The position numbers were made by a program, and so were the translations under genes. The notes under the pieces are model-generated. The model searched no databases. It was not told where the DNA came from and saw only the letters and a program-made list of their open reading frames with translations. Positions 35,902 through 47,477 of a stretch of DNA of 64,000 nucleotides are shown piece by piece. The stretch covers positions 1,704,182 through 1,768,181 of the forward strand of contig CM041538.1 of the NCBI GenBank assembly GCA_023238725.1, written 5' to 3'. The DNA is from Scortum barcoo (Eukaryota > Chordata > Actinopteri > Centrarchiformes > Terapontidae). The first letter of the stretch is position 1. Every line of letters starts with the position of its first letter.

Positions 35902-37859
35902 ATTTGTACTAAATAAAAGAAGTTAACTCACCTTAAAAAATTCACCTTGAAAAAAAAAAAGTAAAAAAAAAAAGAATACATTGATTCTCAGTCTAAAGGA
36001 TGCTATGGAGTTCTTGGGTGGTGTAAAGTGACTGTAATACCTTATACACATAAAGAATGTGATCAAGTTCTTTATATCTGAGAGGTTTATTAAATGACAA
36101 TAATAACAAAAAATATAGAGACAAATGCGAACATTAATTAAATAATTCATAAATGAAGATGGAATAATGTAATCAGTTCACTTACCTTCTCTGCCACACT
36201 ATAACCTGTCCATTCATCCCCACACCCTCCCGACACACAGTGAACGTACACATTCAACATGTAAATTTTCATGAACGTGTCAGCTGAGTGTCACTTCTCT
36301 GGTCAGGGAGCTCTCTGTAGCTCTGCCAGCCTATTGCTACAGAGACAGCATCTTCTAGTAAGTAAAAGTTAGGGTTAGACTCAAAAAGTGCACAAATACT
36401 GGGTACAGAAATTTTGGGATCACAAGCTTAATTTTACTTAGTGTACCTACATAAGTTTTGTACATAAATGAATCTGTCTGACATTGCACAGGCACAATCA
36501 CAGTGATGTTTTTCAAACAGCTTACCAGTTGTATGACAGCATTCAGCGGATGCTTGCTTCTGTCATTAAGACCGTTGGCTGTATTTACTGCTGAGACAAT
36601 CTATATTATTGTGTGCCGATTATACAGAATGTTGAACCAGGAACTTTCTGACCAGACCTCGGCCTCTATAACTGATTAGAATATTCATAGTGGCTATTGA
36701 CTCAGTGGAAATTGGACTCTGGGCTGACTAACAGTGCCATATGGACAGGACAGATGTAGGTGCCACGACCAAGGGACATGATGAGCTATTTATATGTTAC
36801 CCGCTCACTCTCTCATTCACTCTAAACTTCCTGGCTGTGGGCTTTAGCAGGGAGAACATGCAGCAGAAAAATCCACTCAGGTAAATTATTCATCACAAGG
36901 CTTGCATCTAATAGAGGAAGCTGGTTGTCTATAGCACGTGGCCCAACAACGGCTTTAAAACTAGGATAATATTTGTTAAGATCAAAGTGACACAAGCCAA
37001 ATTATAATTGATGACACTAAAGGCGGTGACATTGCTCTGCTTAATGATCAAAGACAGACTAACAAGCAGCGCAATCAGTAAGGACCGGCTGCCACGCAAA
37101 GCTGTTCCAGCAGGTTGGGCTGAGGCAAGACAGGGCGGGAGCCAACATTCAGGGGCTTGTACAGATAGGCTCTCACTTCCAAACTGCACCAACAGGAAAA
37201 AAAAAGGTCTGACTCAAAGGAGTGGTTTGAATAAAGACAGAAAAATACTCTGCTGTGTTAGAGATGATAGTTTAGAGACTAGGAAAGTAACTTAATCTGA
37301 AACCTTTATTTGGAAAAGCACAAATAAGAGAAGATAGAATGTCATAAAGATGTATAATTTATGTTCAATCAACTCAACTAGTCGTTTAATTTACTACACA
37401 TTTTTGAATAGTAATTGTTGTTGTCACCCCCACTGAATCAACACAAAGCAGGCAGTGGGCTGAGAGCTGATGGTTCTTGCATTGAGGAGGATTGGCCTTG
37501 TGGCCACAGTCCACTTGATGTTGGAAGCTGGAGCTAAAACTCCAAACTGTGAAGGATGTGAGGAGTGGAATGAGGAGCATCACTAGCTACAAGCAGACAG
37601 ATAGCAAGGAAACAGGACTGGACCTATGAATGTAATCTTTTCTTTAACAGATGGCCGCGGGGGCCCTTTTCAACCCTCCCCCAGCTTTTCAGGAACCTAC
37701 CCCCCCCCCTCCCCATGCCTCCCACATCCTTCTGTCTCCTTTTCACCTACGCTCTCCATCAGTACCATAACCACCCCCAACCATTAGCTCTCCCCATCAG
37801 GGGGACAGAGTCTGGCACAGCATAGCAGGTGAGGAAGGAGCAATGTAGACTGCCCAGGC
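35902..37859. other. Intergenic DNA, nothing recognised
   Basis: Contains A-rich tracts (35935-35975) and a poly-C run near 37700-37712. No coding or element signal. Confidence 0.4.
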
Positions 37860-37864
37860 ATCAG

Positions 37865-38335
37865 CCTGAGGCTACTCGGGATGGGGTCCTTTTGCTGTGG
37901 AAAACGTCCTGTCTGGTTCCTGTACCTGGCACTTCCAACAACTACAGACCAGTGGCGCTGACTTCACATCTAATGTAGTCCTTGGAGAGACTGGTCCTGT
38001 CCTACCTGCAACCTCTGGTTAATCCATTATTAGAGCCCCTTCAGTTTGGATACTGTGCATGACTACAAATACCTGGAAGTACACCTGGACAGCAAACATG
38101 ACTGGACTAAGAACACAGATACTGTGTATGAAGAGGGCTACAACTGACTCCACTTTCTACAGGGGCTCCGTCATTCAATGTCTGCAGTACAGTGCTGAGA
38201 ATATTATACCCATCTTCATGTGCAGTCGCTGCTAATGGAAGAAACAAGCTCATCAGGAAGGCTTCTGTCCTGAGGGTGGAGCTTCCATGGACAGTTGAGG
38301 TGGCTCTGCTCTGCTCACTATAAAATGTCTCTTTC
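37865..38335 (+). pseudogene. Rex1-like LINE, internally deleted
   Basis: The first part reads S-N-N-Y-R-P-V-A-L-T-S-H-L-M (about 37940-37975), L-E-R-L-V-L-S-Y-L-Q-P-L and E-P-L-Q-F-G-Y (about 38045). The next recognisable block is D-Y-K-Y-L-E-V-H-L-D (about 38065-38090), W-T-K-N-T-D-T and F-L-Q-G-L-R. In an intact relative (see 45830-46760) these blocks are about 600 bp apart, so the catalytic core with motifs A-C has been deleted. The remainder has stops. Confidence 0.75.
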
Positions 38336-38436
38336 TGTGGATTATTGTCTACCCATGGATTTCTAACTCATGCAATATCATGGACATAATCATTAAACTT
38401 TGAAATTAACCATATTCACCTGAACTTCAAGTGCTA

Positions 38437-38986
38437 TTACCTACTTGGCTCGACTCGACTCGCCTCCGGTTTGTACAGCGTTTCCATTACGTGTTAGTAC
38501 CTGGTACCAGGTACTTTTCTAGTTCCTACTACTCGGCAAGCGGGGTTCCAAGCGAGCTGAGTCGAGCCGAAAATGTGACGTCGGCAGACGGCAGGCCACT
38601 GATTGGCCAGGGCCTGACGCGTCGTCACTAGATGCGTCGGGAGAGCGACTCGTTCATAAGAGTCAACCGCACCATTTTTAAAACGCAATAACAACAAACA
38701 ACGAACACGATCAGAAATCAGATGGCTGCACAGAAATCAGCCCCTGCATGGAGCAACGACGAGGTGAGGTGCAGACATTTCTTTGTCTGGTGGTCTCCAT
38801 AGACATTTTGTGTTTGTGTGGCATAACAAATGACGTTGCTGCTGGAGTTTGACGGCCGCATTGCTATATGATGACCCCACCCATGCTGAGGTGGTGCTCT
38901 CTATTGTAATGGAAAACGAAAACGACCGAAACTGAGTTGAAAGCGAGACGAGGTGAGCCGAGTAGTGTACTAGTGGAAAAGGGCCA
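38437..38986 (+). mobile_element. PIF/Harbinger-type miniature element (copy 2)
   Basis: Collinear with the copy at 661-1201, with numerous small differences. The right end is intact (TACTAGTGGAAAAGGGCCA) and followed by TAA (38987-38989). The left end has lost roughly 18 bp of the terminal repeat and starts within ACCTACT(C/T)GGCTCGACTCG. The inverted CCAAT box and TGACG motifs are kept, though one TGACGTCA is mutated. Confidence 0.85.
38722..38800 (+). pseudogene. Relic Myb/SANT-like gene start, copy 2
   Basis: ATG at 38722 reads M-A-A-Q-K-S-A-P-A-W-S-N-D-E-V in one frame. A 5-bp duplication (GAGGTGAGGTG) then shifts the frame before the expected Q-T-F-L-C-L. Comparison with copy 1 shows the ancestral element carried a translation start directly upstream of a Myb/SANT-like domain. 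Confidence 0.55.
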
Positions 38987-39054
38987 TAAGTGTCTGCCTA
39001 GTTTTCTCTGCCAGTTTTTCTCCCTCTGTTAAAAGATATTCAGGGTTCTTGCCC

Positions 39055-39125
39055 ATCGCATGATGGGACACACTTCAGCCCTCCCATGATGCTGAACAAA
39101 TAAGCAGTTATAGAAAATTAATAGA
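39055..39125 (+). repeat. Possible LINE/SINE 3' tail fragment
   Basis: ATGATGCTGAACAAATAAGCA followed by GTTATAGAAAATTAATAG resembles the GGATAAGCGGTTATAGAAAATGGATGG-type tails common in fish retroposons. Confidence 0.35.
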
Positions 39126-40540
39126 ATTCTTGGTTTAACTTGATACTAAAAAGTGATATCATTATACATTTTTAAAGAGCAAGAATACAGTGTCTGACTT
39201 GAGAATAAATCACCAGAGTGTTACTTGACCCATTTAAATGTCTTCACTCAGAAGCACATGTAGCAGGAAACTAAAGCAGCGCCTTACATTTGAACAAAGA
39301 CAACCAGATGCTTAAACCCTGTATTACCACATGACTGTTCCTCCCAGTCCAGCTGGTGACATGCTGCCACAGGCCAGTGAGGACTACCATATGGTGCACA
39401 GCGGGGTCATCTGGGAGCTGCAGATCCCGGTTCAGTATCAGGCTTCATTACCACCACAGGGAGGAGGGAAAGGCTCGACAGCAACAGCTCTGTCAGAGAC
39501 GAACAGCTCTGAATTCACTCAGCCGAATCGTTCACATCAAACACCGCTATTCTGTTTCACGGACTCCAAACTTTTATTCAGCCTTGAAAATATGCAATTG
39601 TGATGTCTGCAAGAAGCCTGGAGTTTGACTTGTGGGAGAGATGAAGAACAGAATGGAGCTTCCCAAAGCGGGTTTCTGTTAGAGAGAATTAGGTTAATAT
39701 CACTCAGCCATTGATTTTCACAGGACCCTTGTCATCAATGTTTAAACAGCGTTTTAAAAGCAGAAGTTGATTTTTGAATGTTTAAAAAGGCTAGAAACTG
39801 GAGTGTGTTTCTTTCCTGGCTCTGCTCGGCTCACATGGCTCCCTGCAGAAAGACAGCGAAAAGTCTTCTTCGTGCAAGGAAAACTATCCCAGTAAATGTA
39901 ATGTTTTATTCAGAGCCTCTTCTCTTCATCATCTTCAGCCTCCTCCCTCACCCAGAAAAATCTGAATCCACCAACTGAAATGTACCTTCATCACTGTCTG
40001 GGCTGCCACTGCACTTTTGACACTTTGTTGATTTTCCCTACTTGCGCAGGTGTGTGCTGCTAAGCCCGATGAGTGTATTTGTATGCAGGACTGAGATGCT
40101 TTGATCAACACAGCAGCTCTGGCTGAAGGAGGGGTTGGGGCCCGGGTCAGATTTACATTCTTGCTCATGGACAGACAGAATTTCAACTCCAGAGTCAAAA
40201 GGACACGTGCAGTGGCAGAGATGAAGCTCATGCAGCTCAAACAGTGTCAACATGTGAGCAAAGTTAGACATGCGCAGTTAACCTCAAACACAAAACTGGA
40301 AAAGTCTTTCAGGAGAACAACATGTCACAAACTCACCCTAGTCTGTAATCTCACTCAACTGCCATTTTAATCCACCTCACTGATATCAGGTGGTGTACCT
40401 AATGTTGTCATAAATTTAATAAGACATCTACATGATCTAGTAAGCAAACTTGTAAAAAAGCACATCAGAATAAGTCAAATGAAACTTAATGGGAAACATG
40501 AAAAATGCAATCACTATTCCCATACAACACTATAAGAAAT
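39126..40540. other. Intergenic DNA, no supported gene
   Basis: Positions 39331-39603 hold a 90-codon open frame of moderately higher GC preceded by a pyrimidine-AG sequence. No family was recognised and splice partners are unknown. The rest is plain. Confidence 0.4.
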
Positions 40541-40690
40541 GGAGCAGCTGAGGCTTACGAGGTGGAGCAGGTTGTCTACTAATCGGAAGGTTCGATGCCT
40601 GTTGAAGTGGCCTTGGGAAAGCTACTGAGCCCCAAGTTGCTCCGAAGGCATAGCCATCGATGCGTTTGTGTGTAAATAAATTAGAATTAG
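40541..40690 (+). mobile_element. tRNA-derived SINE
   Basis: A polymerase III-type head: an A-box-like GCTGAGGCTTACGAGGTGG (about 40547-40565) and a B-box GGTTCGATGCC (40589-40599) in a tRNA-like layout with GAGCAGGTTGTCTACTAATCG between. It is followed by the usual fish SINE body (GGCCTTGGGAAAGCTACTGAG, then CCCCAAGTTGCTCC). The 3' end is AT-rich and short. SINEs are transcribed by polymerase III and move with LINE enzymes. Confidence 0.75.
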
Positions 40691-41065
40691 AACATGAGCA
40701 GAATGGCACCTTGCATGGTAACCTCCGTGTATGAATGATGACAACAGACTGAGCTGAAAGTGGTTCTATTATTTATTCTAACTGGTGAGTAGGCAAGTAG
40801 GACGGTACAGGTGGGCAGTAGACATGCAGGCACGTAAACGGACACGAAAACAGGTTCAGCTTGAAAAGTCCAACACCGCAAGACAGGAACAAAAAAAACA
40901 TTCAAAACCCACATGACAACTCAGATAAACTGACAAAGAAACAAAAGGAGAGGACTGGTATATATGTGGCATGGAGACAGGTAAGCAGGTGAGGTAGGAA
41001 AGTGGTAACTACAGGGCTAATGATGGAAGTGGAAACAGATGAGTAGATGGGTTGGGCAGTCAGAG
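40691..41065 (-). mobile_element. Possible antisense LTR fragment
   Basis: Plus-strand blocks TATATGTGGCATGGAGACAGG, GTAAGCAGGTGAGG and CAGGGCTAATGATGG follow the same order as the antisense LTR at 12973-13352. The ends are unclear. It directly follows the SINE. Confidence 0.35.
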
Positions 41066-42904
41066 GTTGCTATGTACAACACACAGCACATGTTTTATAG
41101 TGTGTTTAATGTTCTCACTCTTTTAGGGTTCTTTATCTGAAAGAACACTGTGTTAAGTCTGTGTTACAATGCTAAATGTTTGGTTTAGTTTCAGAATGCA
41201 TTAACAGGTGATTTGCCATCTGTAAGCATCAGTGTTTGGACACACACAGTATTTATTTAATTAATTAATTAAATTTAGAATATTTGCTTTTGAAGGATGC
41301 ATTCCAGTGTAGGAGAGTGAGATCCCTGTCTTCACACAGAGCTGTCTTCATACAGACTGGCTCAGACTGAGGGTGGTATCAGCATGCCCTTGAGCTCTGT
41401 TTACAGTTACAAAACATTTATTCTCAAATTCACTATTTCTCACTTCTGAGTACTCACATGAGTTACTAAGACAACCATGAGCCTTAGCTGCAACATAACT
41501 TAATATTTAATATTTTTATTTGATTCCAATGTTAATTCATGTCTTTAATTTTGTGGTGAAGCTCTATTAAAAAAACTGCACAAAACAGACACCATTCTTC
41601 AAGCACCACACCGTCAGTCACTATCTAAAGTTTTTATACTTAATAACCATTCATTTTTAGGAATAAAAACTCTTTCAGAATTCTACATATTCAGATTTTA
41701 GAAGTCTGGCATTTCAGAATGGACAGTTTATCTAACATATATCATTACACTCATGGCTTATGGCTTATCACTGCCATCGAGACAAGAATATCCATCACTT
41801 CAAAATGATTTGAAAATATATTCAAATGCTCAGTATGGCATGCTCTTAGTCATTTGATTACACTCAATCCTGAAAAATATATGTGTATGTACAATGTATG
41901 TCAAGGCACCAGAATCATCTTCCAAGGTTTAAAGTAAAGTATAAAATAAGTTGCACATCTCATTTTCTTAGTCTTCCTAAACCAATGTTCAGTCAGAGTG
42001 ATGAATTACAGCCAGACCCTTACAACTGACTTGCGGCTATATTTGGTATTATAATTGTAATAGTGTCTGAAAGTAATGAGATTATGCTCTGTTGGACTAA
42101 TTTAATCTCATGTTAGTGATTGCATTAGTAAGCAGGTAATTAATAATGTCTAACAGATTTAGTGAAGCCTGATGTTTCTTAGCAGAGCATTTAAGCCAAT
42201 GGCAGTGCTGAGTCTGTGTCTGTGGCGCCATACTGACGCCTGGTTGAAGACAAGATTAATTTAAATAGCCTCCAAATATCATTGAAAACATTACTACAGC
42301 GACTCTGCATGACTCTGTACAATGAAGTGAAATAATATTAGGGTATTTCTGGCTGAGAGTGGGGCTGAAGATGAATTGAAATGGAAATGATTGGTGAGGA
42401 TTGATGAATCATTCATGAGCATGAGATGGGCCCAAAGCAGAAGACAAAGTTAGACTACACCCCCACCCTCACCCTGTTCCTGCAGCAAGGCATGGCTGCG
42501 ATGCTAAGTGTGTGATTTCTCTATAATTGGCTGCCTTTGTTGTTGTCTGGTTAACAGCCGCAGTGGGAGGCCAGCTCTGATCATCTACAGTGTCCCACAC
42601 TCACTCTCACCTCACCTCCCTGTTCTCTGTCTTCCCTGCAGCCTCCTCTCTCGCTTTTCCCACCTATTGCTTCCATTCTTCCTTTTTTTCTCTGCCTTTG
42701 CTCTGTTCGCTTCTCTTTGCTCGGCAGAACAAGAATCTTTTGCCTCCCACTCGTCTGGGCCCAAATTCTGCGAAGAGTCAGTTCTGAATTCTAAATGATG
42801 TCTTTTCAATGAAATTTTAATTTAAGCAATTTGCAATTCCAAATCTTCCAAAGTATGGCAGCAGCACCTGATGTAATGTTGCAGGTGGATAGCAGAGTAA
42901 ATCC
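41066..42904. other. Intergenic DNA, nothing recognised
   Basis: A pyrimidine-rich patch at 42590-42720 gives overlapping artefactual frames. Otherwise plain. Confidence 0.4.
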
Positions 42905-42965
42905 AGTGTTTGTATGACATTTGGCACTTTCCCTTGTGATAAATAAAGTAATATCTTATCTTTCT
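42905..42965 (+). mobile_element. Rex1-like LINE 3' tail scrap
   Basis: TTTCCCTTGTGATAAATAAAG followed by TAATATCTTATCTT is a typical Rex1-like terminus. No coding sequence is attached. Confidence 0.5.
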
Positions 42966-45150
42966 GGACCAACTCTGATCTCTGAGACACGCAGTTAAAC
43001 CCCACTACTTGTTGCTTGGCTCTTCAACATGCTCTGGAAATTTCAAAATAAAGCCACTAATCCTCCAAAGCAAGATGAGCCACAGGATGTGATATTTTAG
43101 CCAGTCCTGTCAACAATAAAAACATTTTTCTCACCAGGTCACATACACACAGCAACAAAAGGTAGTTTTAAAGTGACTGCTGTTGATGAAGGTAGATGAA
43201 CACTGTCATAATAGCTTAATATGGGTAGATTTATGACATTTTTAAACAACAGATCAATTGACCACATGTAGTGTAAAAGCTGTTACTTGTAGTGAGAAAC
43301 ACACAGAGGATCCATGGTCAAGGGATGTGTGTGTACTGCTAACAAGTGAGCCATAAACTGAAGTGATGTGATAATCTGGTTTTTTTTTTGGACACCCAAA
43401 TTCGTAGTATTTTGCCAGATTTGATGCAAACTCCTAGAAGTTTAGTCTGTGTGAATTGTGAATCCAAACATGTATTGTGGGGAAGGATACAATAAAAACT
43501 TCCACAGCTTAGAAAGAGACCGATCAGGAAGGTCAATCATGAAGCATGGAAATGGTGGCCATGGCCTCTTTGTGCTGAGAAAGGCCTAATATGTCAATGT
43601 TGTGCTTTCAGCTTGTTGTGCTTCCCCCCATGTGGCCAAAGAAAATCAATGAACACATGTTTAAGTCTTACAGTATTTATTATGAAAAGCCTCTTCACTG
43701 AGTGTGTGCATATCTCTCAGTGGTCTTTAACCTCTTGGTGCTCTGTGCTGGTTCAGATGTGCATCATATTACACAACACTTTTATTTTTACAACTTATTC
43801 AGCTTTTGCAACTGACCATCTGCCCACATGCAGCCTTTGGACTATCACCAGAGTCAGTACAGTTTGTTGACCTGCATGCAAACAATTTGCAATTGATGGG
43901 ATGAAAGCTTCCAGATGAAACTGCTGCCAGTATTTACTTCGCAATAAATGTTTCTTTTGAAAGCTTAACAAGTTTCACGACACAAGTTTCTCATCCTTGC
44001 TCCACTTTGGCCACTTTATCTCTTCCTGCCACCATACTTTTTTACTAACTGCACTATAAAAGCACAGTAATAGTGGCGATTTAGATTGCAATCAAGATTT
44101 CACCTGAGCAGAGCATGTTACCATGGCAACTGTACTGTATTCCCGCTGGACTCTGAGAAATCACTCATTATTTTGCCTTCCTTCAGCAATTTAAGGTCCT
44201 TCTTATAACACAGCACCGGAAGCACTTAGGAAAGCGAAGATTTACATTTTAGGATATATCTAAGGGACTAAATTGTTTGCCAGCTAGTTAGTCATCAGGA
44301 ATCCCATGTGTAAATCAGTTCATGATTAGATGGCGATATTGTGAAAACCAGTGGGGCTGCAGGTGGTGAGGACAGTGATCATCATCATCATCAGAGCATT
44401 ATCATATTTTTCCTTGCACACACAGCTCTCCATGCCTGGCTGATAACTGGATGGGAAAAACAGGAGTCTGCCAGCGGCAGCGGAAACTTTTAATGAGCCT
44501 GAACTATATCGGGATTCTAATTCACACTCTCACAGCCAGGTAGGAACACACACACACACACACTGAGTCAAGACACACATGAAGACACACAAATACAGTA
44601 TAATAAGGAAACGCTATTTTTGCACCCTTATTCCCTTATACAGATCAAAAAAAAGTAAGACACACACACACACACACATTTTCTTGTCCATACACTCACC
44701 CAAACTGGCACATGCATACACTCTCAAACACAAACATGTACAGGTGCGATACTACATTAAACCTGATGAACAAGATCAGCTCCTGATAGATCCATTAACA
44801 GCACTCCAGCTGCTGCTCAAAGGTCTGCTGCCTCACAGAGAACACACATGATTCTCATAATTAGACACATACACATCTTCAAACACAGAATACATACTGA
44901 AACACTCTTCGTTTACAACTTTGAGACTGATCTATATAAAAAAATACCTTAATGTATACTATAACATAGTGATTCCTAACCCATTCTGTATTGGCAAGGG
45001 AAAAAAGTGAAGGAGCTTAACTAATTAAAAAATTGCCTATTTATTTAGTAAAAACAAAAATATATTCACATATTCATGTTCAGTGGGAATGTAAAGCAGA
45101 AATAGGATTACAAATTTCCTGACCCGGTTCAAGGGTCTAAGGACAAAGAG
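42966..45150. other. Intergenic DNA with CA repeats
   Basis: CA microsatellites at 44546-44563 and 44659-44680. No gene or element supported. Confidence 0.4.
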
Positions 45151-45154
45151 GTGT

Positions 45155-45240
45155 CACAACTGTACAGATTGTAAAGCCCTCAGAGGCAAACGAATGTTTT
45201 GTGATTTTTGGGCTTTAAATAAATAAATCTGAATTTTGAA
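45155..45240 (+). mobile_element. L2/SINE-type 3' tail
   Basis: CTGTACAGATTGTAAAGCCCT, then GTGATTTTTGGGCTTTAAATAAATAAATCTGAATTTTGAATT, resembles the 3' tail shared by fish L2 LINEs and their SINEs (TGTAAAGCCCTTTGAGGC...AAATAAAATTGAATTG). Confidence 0.6.
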
Positions 45241-45349
45241 TTTGACAAATCAGAGAGAGGTTGATCTGAATGGAAAGGAATGATAGAATAGTTCACTTCA
45301 TTTTGTGTTAGGAAAATTCTCACTATTGCTGGTCTAATTGGTCGGTCTA

Positions 45350-45455
45350 ATTTGTGCTGTGTTTGTGCCTCGTTGTCAAAGCACTTTGTAAACTTGGATT
45401 TTAAAGGTGCTATACAAATAAAATTATTGTTCTTGTTATTGTATTATTGCTGCCA
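45350..45455 (+). mobile_element. Second L2/SINE-type 3' tail
   Basis: AAAGCACTTTGTAAACTTGGA followed by TTTTAAAGGTGCTATACAAAT and AAAATTATTGTT is the common GGTGCTATATAAATAAA.TTATTATT-type tail. The head is not recognised. Confidence 0.6.
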
Positions 45456-45602
45456 CTGACTGTGCTTAATACCAACATAGCAAACCTCTATTGGAGACAT
45501 CTGAAGAATGGCAAACAACAACATATATGAGACAAGAAAAATAAGCTACCTAATACTTGCTGTAGAAATAATGTGTTAATATGAGGCCAAATAAATGATA
45601 GT

Positions 45603-47477
45603 ACGGACACATTCACCCAGTATGTCAGATGCCACACCAGAGACTATATAACACTCGACCTGTTTTATGCCAACACCAAGGAGGCATATACCACTCACTC
45701 CCTCTTCCTGTCCCCCCTCCCCCTCTCTCATGACCTTCAGCTCACACCTACCTGACACTTCCAGTTCATGGCATCAGCTCCAGGCTCCTGAAGCCCTGCG
45801 CAGACCAACTGTGTGGGATTTTTGGGTACATGTTCAACTTGAGGCTGAAGCTGGGGAGAGTGCCACAGCTCTGGAAGACGTCCTGCATCGTCCCAGTGCC
45901 AAAGACACCGCACCCCAAGGAGCTCAACAGCTACAGGCCGGTAGCTCTGACGTCTCATCTGATGAAGACGCTGGAGAGACTTGTCCTCGTCCATCTGCGC
46001 CCGCTGGTGAGCTCCTTCATGGACCCACTGCAGTTTGCCTACCAGCCTGACATCGGGGTGGATGATGCCATCATCTACCTCCTTCACACCTCCCTCACTC
46101 ACCTGGAGAAGGCACTGTGGAAGCACTGTGAGGATCATGTTCTTTGATTTCTCCAGTGCATTCAACACCATCCAGCCCAGGCTGCTGGGGGACAAGCTGC
46201 AGCTAGCTGGGGTGGACCATCACCTCACTTCCTGGATTCTGGACTACCTCACTCACAGGCCACAGTTTGTGAGGGTGCAGGGCTTCAAGTCAGTTCGGCT
46301 TTTCTGCAGCACCGGTGCTCCGCAGGGAACGGTTCTGGCTCCCTTTCTGTTCACCCTCTACACTGCAGGCTTTTCATATAACACACCATCATGTCATCTC
46401 CAGAAGTTCTCTGATGACTCTGCTGTTGTTGTTGGCCTCATCACAGATGGGGACGACAGAGAGTACAGAGGACTTATTCAGGACTTTGCGGACTGGTGCC
46501 TGCGGAACAACCTCCAGATCAACGCTGGTAAAACCAAGGAGCTGGTGGTGGATTTCCGCATGGCGTAGCCACACTCTCCGCCTGCACCGGTGAACATCCA
46601 GGGAATGGACATTGGACATCGACACTGTGAAGTCCTACAAGTACCTGGGTGTTCACCTAAATGACAGTCTGGACTGGTCGGACAACACAGATGCCCTTGT
46701 CAAGAAGGGCAACAGCAGACTGTTCCTGCTCAGGAGGCTGAGGTCTTTTGGAGTGCAGGGACTACTCTTCAGGACATTTTATGACTCTGTGGTGGCATCA
46801 GCCATCTTTTATGGGATAGTCTGCTGGGCCAGCAGCATCACGGACAGGGACAGGAGGAGAATGGACAGACTGGTGAGGAGGGCCAGCTCTGTCCTGGGAT
46901 GCCCCCTGGACTCAGTGGAGGTGGTGGGAAACGGGAGGATGATGGCTAAGCTGTCGTCCCTGTTAAACAACACGTCCCACCCTCTACAGGACACTCTGAC
47001 AGCTCTGGGCAGCTCCTTTCAGTGAGCGGCTGCTCCATCCACACTGTGTGAAGGAGAGGTACCGCAGGTCCTTCCTGCCTGCTGCTGTCAGAATACACAA
47101 CAAACAAAATGCCCGTTAATAGATAATATATAATAGACAATAAACAATAAAAAGTGACTTATAATTGGTCTCTTCGCAACAATATACACTTCTGTTCATA
47201 TTCATCACTATTTCACTGTTTTTTGCACTCCCTGAGATATTATATATTTCTCATATGTATACTCTCAGGCATACTCCCTCTGTACTATGTACAGGTTTAC
47301 TTACAATTATAGTTATAATTATTTATCTGGATTATTTTTTACCTTTTATTTCATTTTATTTTATTTTATTTTTATTCCATGTCTTACATTTCTTACTGAC
47401 TATTTTCCACTGTGTGTCTTAAATTTCCCCGCTGTGGGACTAATAAAAGGAAATCTGAATCTGAATCTGAATCTGAA
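45603..47477 (+). mobile_element. Rex1-like LINE, 5'-truncated and internally deleted
   Basis: A 1.9-kb non-LTR retrotransposon copy. It begins inside the endonuclease (Y-V-R-C-H-T-R-D and L-D-L-F-Y-A-N-T-K-E-A-Y, 45620-45690), then jumps to the N-terminal reverse-transcriptase region, so the linker is deleted. It ends AATTTCCCCGCTGTGGGACTA, AATAAAA-like bases and four GAATCT units (about 47447-47477), the expected short-repeat tail. I place it with Rex1/L2-type elements by its F-S-D-D motif and 3' end. Confidence 0.85.
45780..47116 (+). pseudogene. Rex1-like reverse transcriptase, three frameshifts
   Basis: 45830-46105 reads M-F-N-L-R-L-K-L-G, S-Y-R-P-V-A-L-T-S-H-L-M-K-T-L-E-R and L-Q-F-A-Y-Q-P. 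After a frameshift, 46125-46568 has motif A F-F-D-F-S-S-A-F-N-T-I (about 46140), motif B S-T-G-A-P-Q-G-T-V-L (about 46310), the catalytic F-S-D-D box (46407) and N-A-G-K-T-K-E-L. A stop at 46566 and another shift precede 46612-47010 with Y-K-Y-L-G-V-H-L-N, R-L-F-L-L-R-R-L and N-T-S-H-P-L. The end (47030-47116), in a third frame, is Y-R-R-S-F-L-P-A-A-V-R. Catalytic acidic residues are present, but no continuous protein exists. Confidence 0.88.

Noticed and set aside
39331..39603. Possible exon with upstream pyrimidine tract and AG
   Set aside because: No recognised protein family, two overlapping frames equally open, and no donor or partner exon visible.
42508..42798. 96-codon frame rich in Leu/Ser/Phe, possible membrane protein
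   Set aside because: A pyrimidine-rich stretch gives two equally open frames; no signal peptide architecture or start context.
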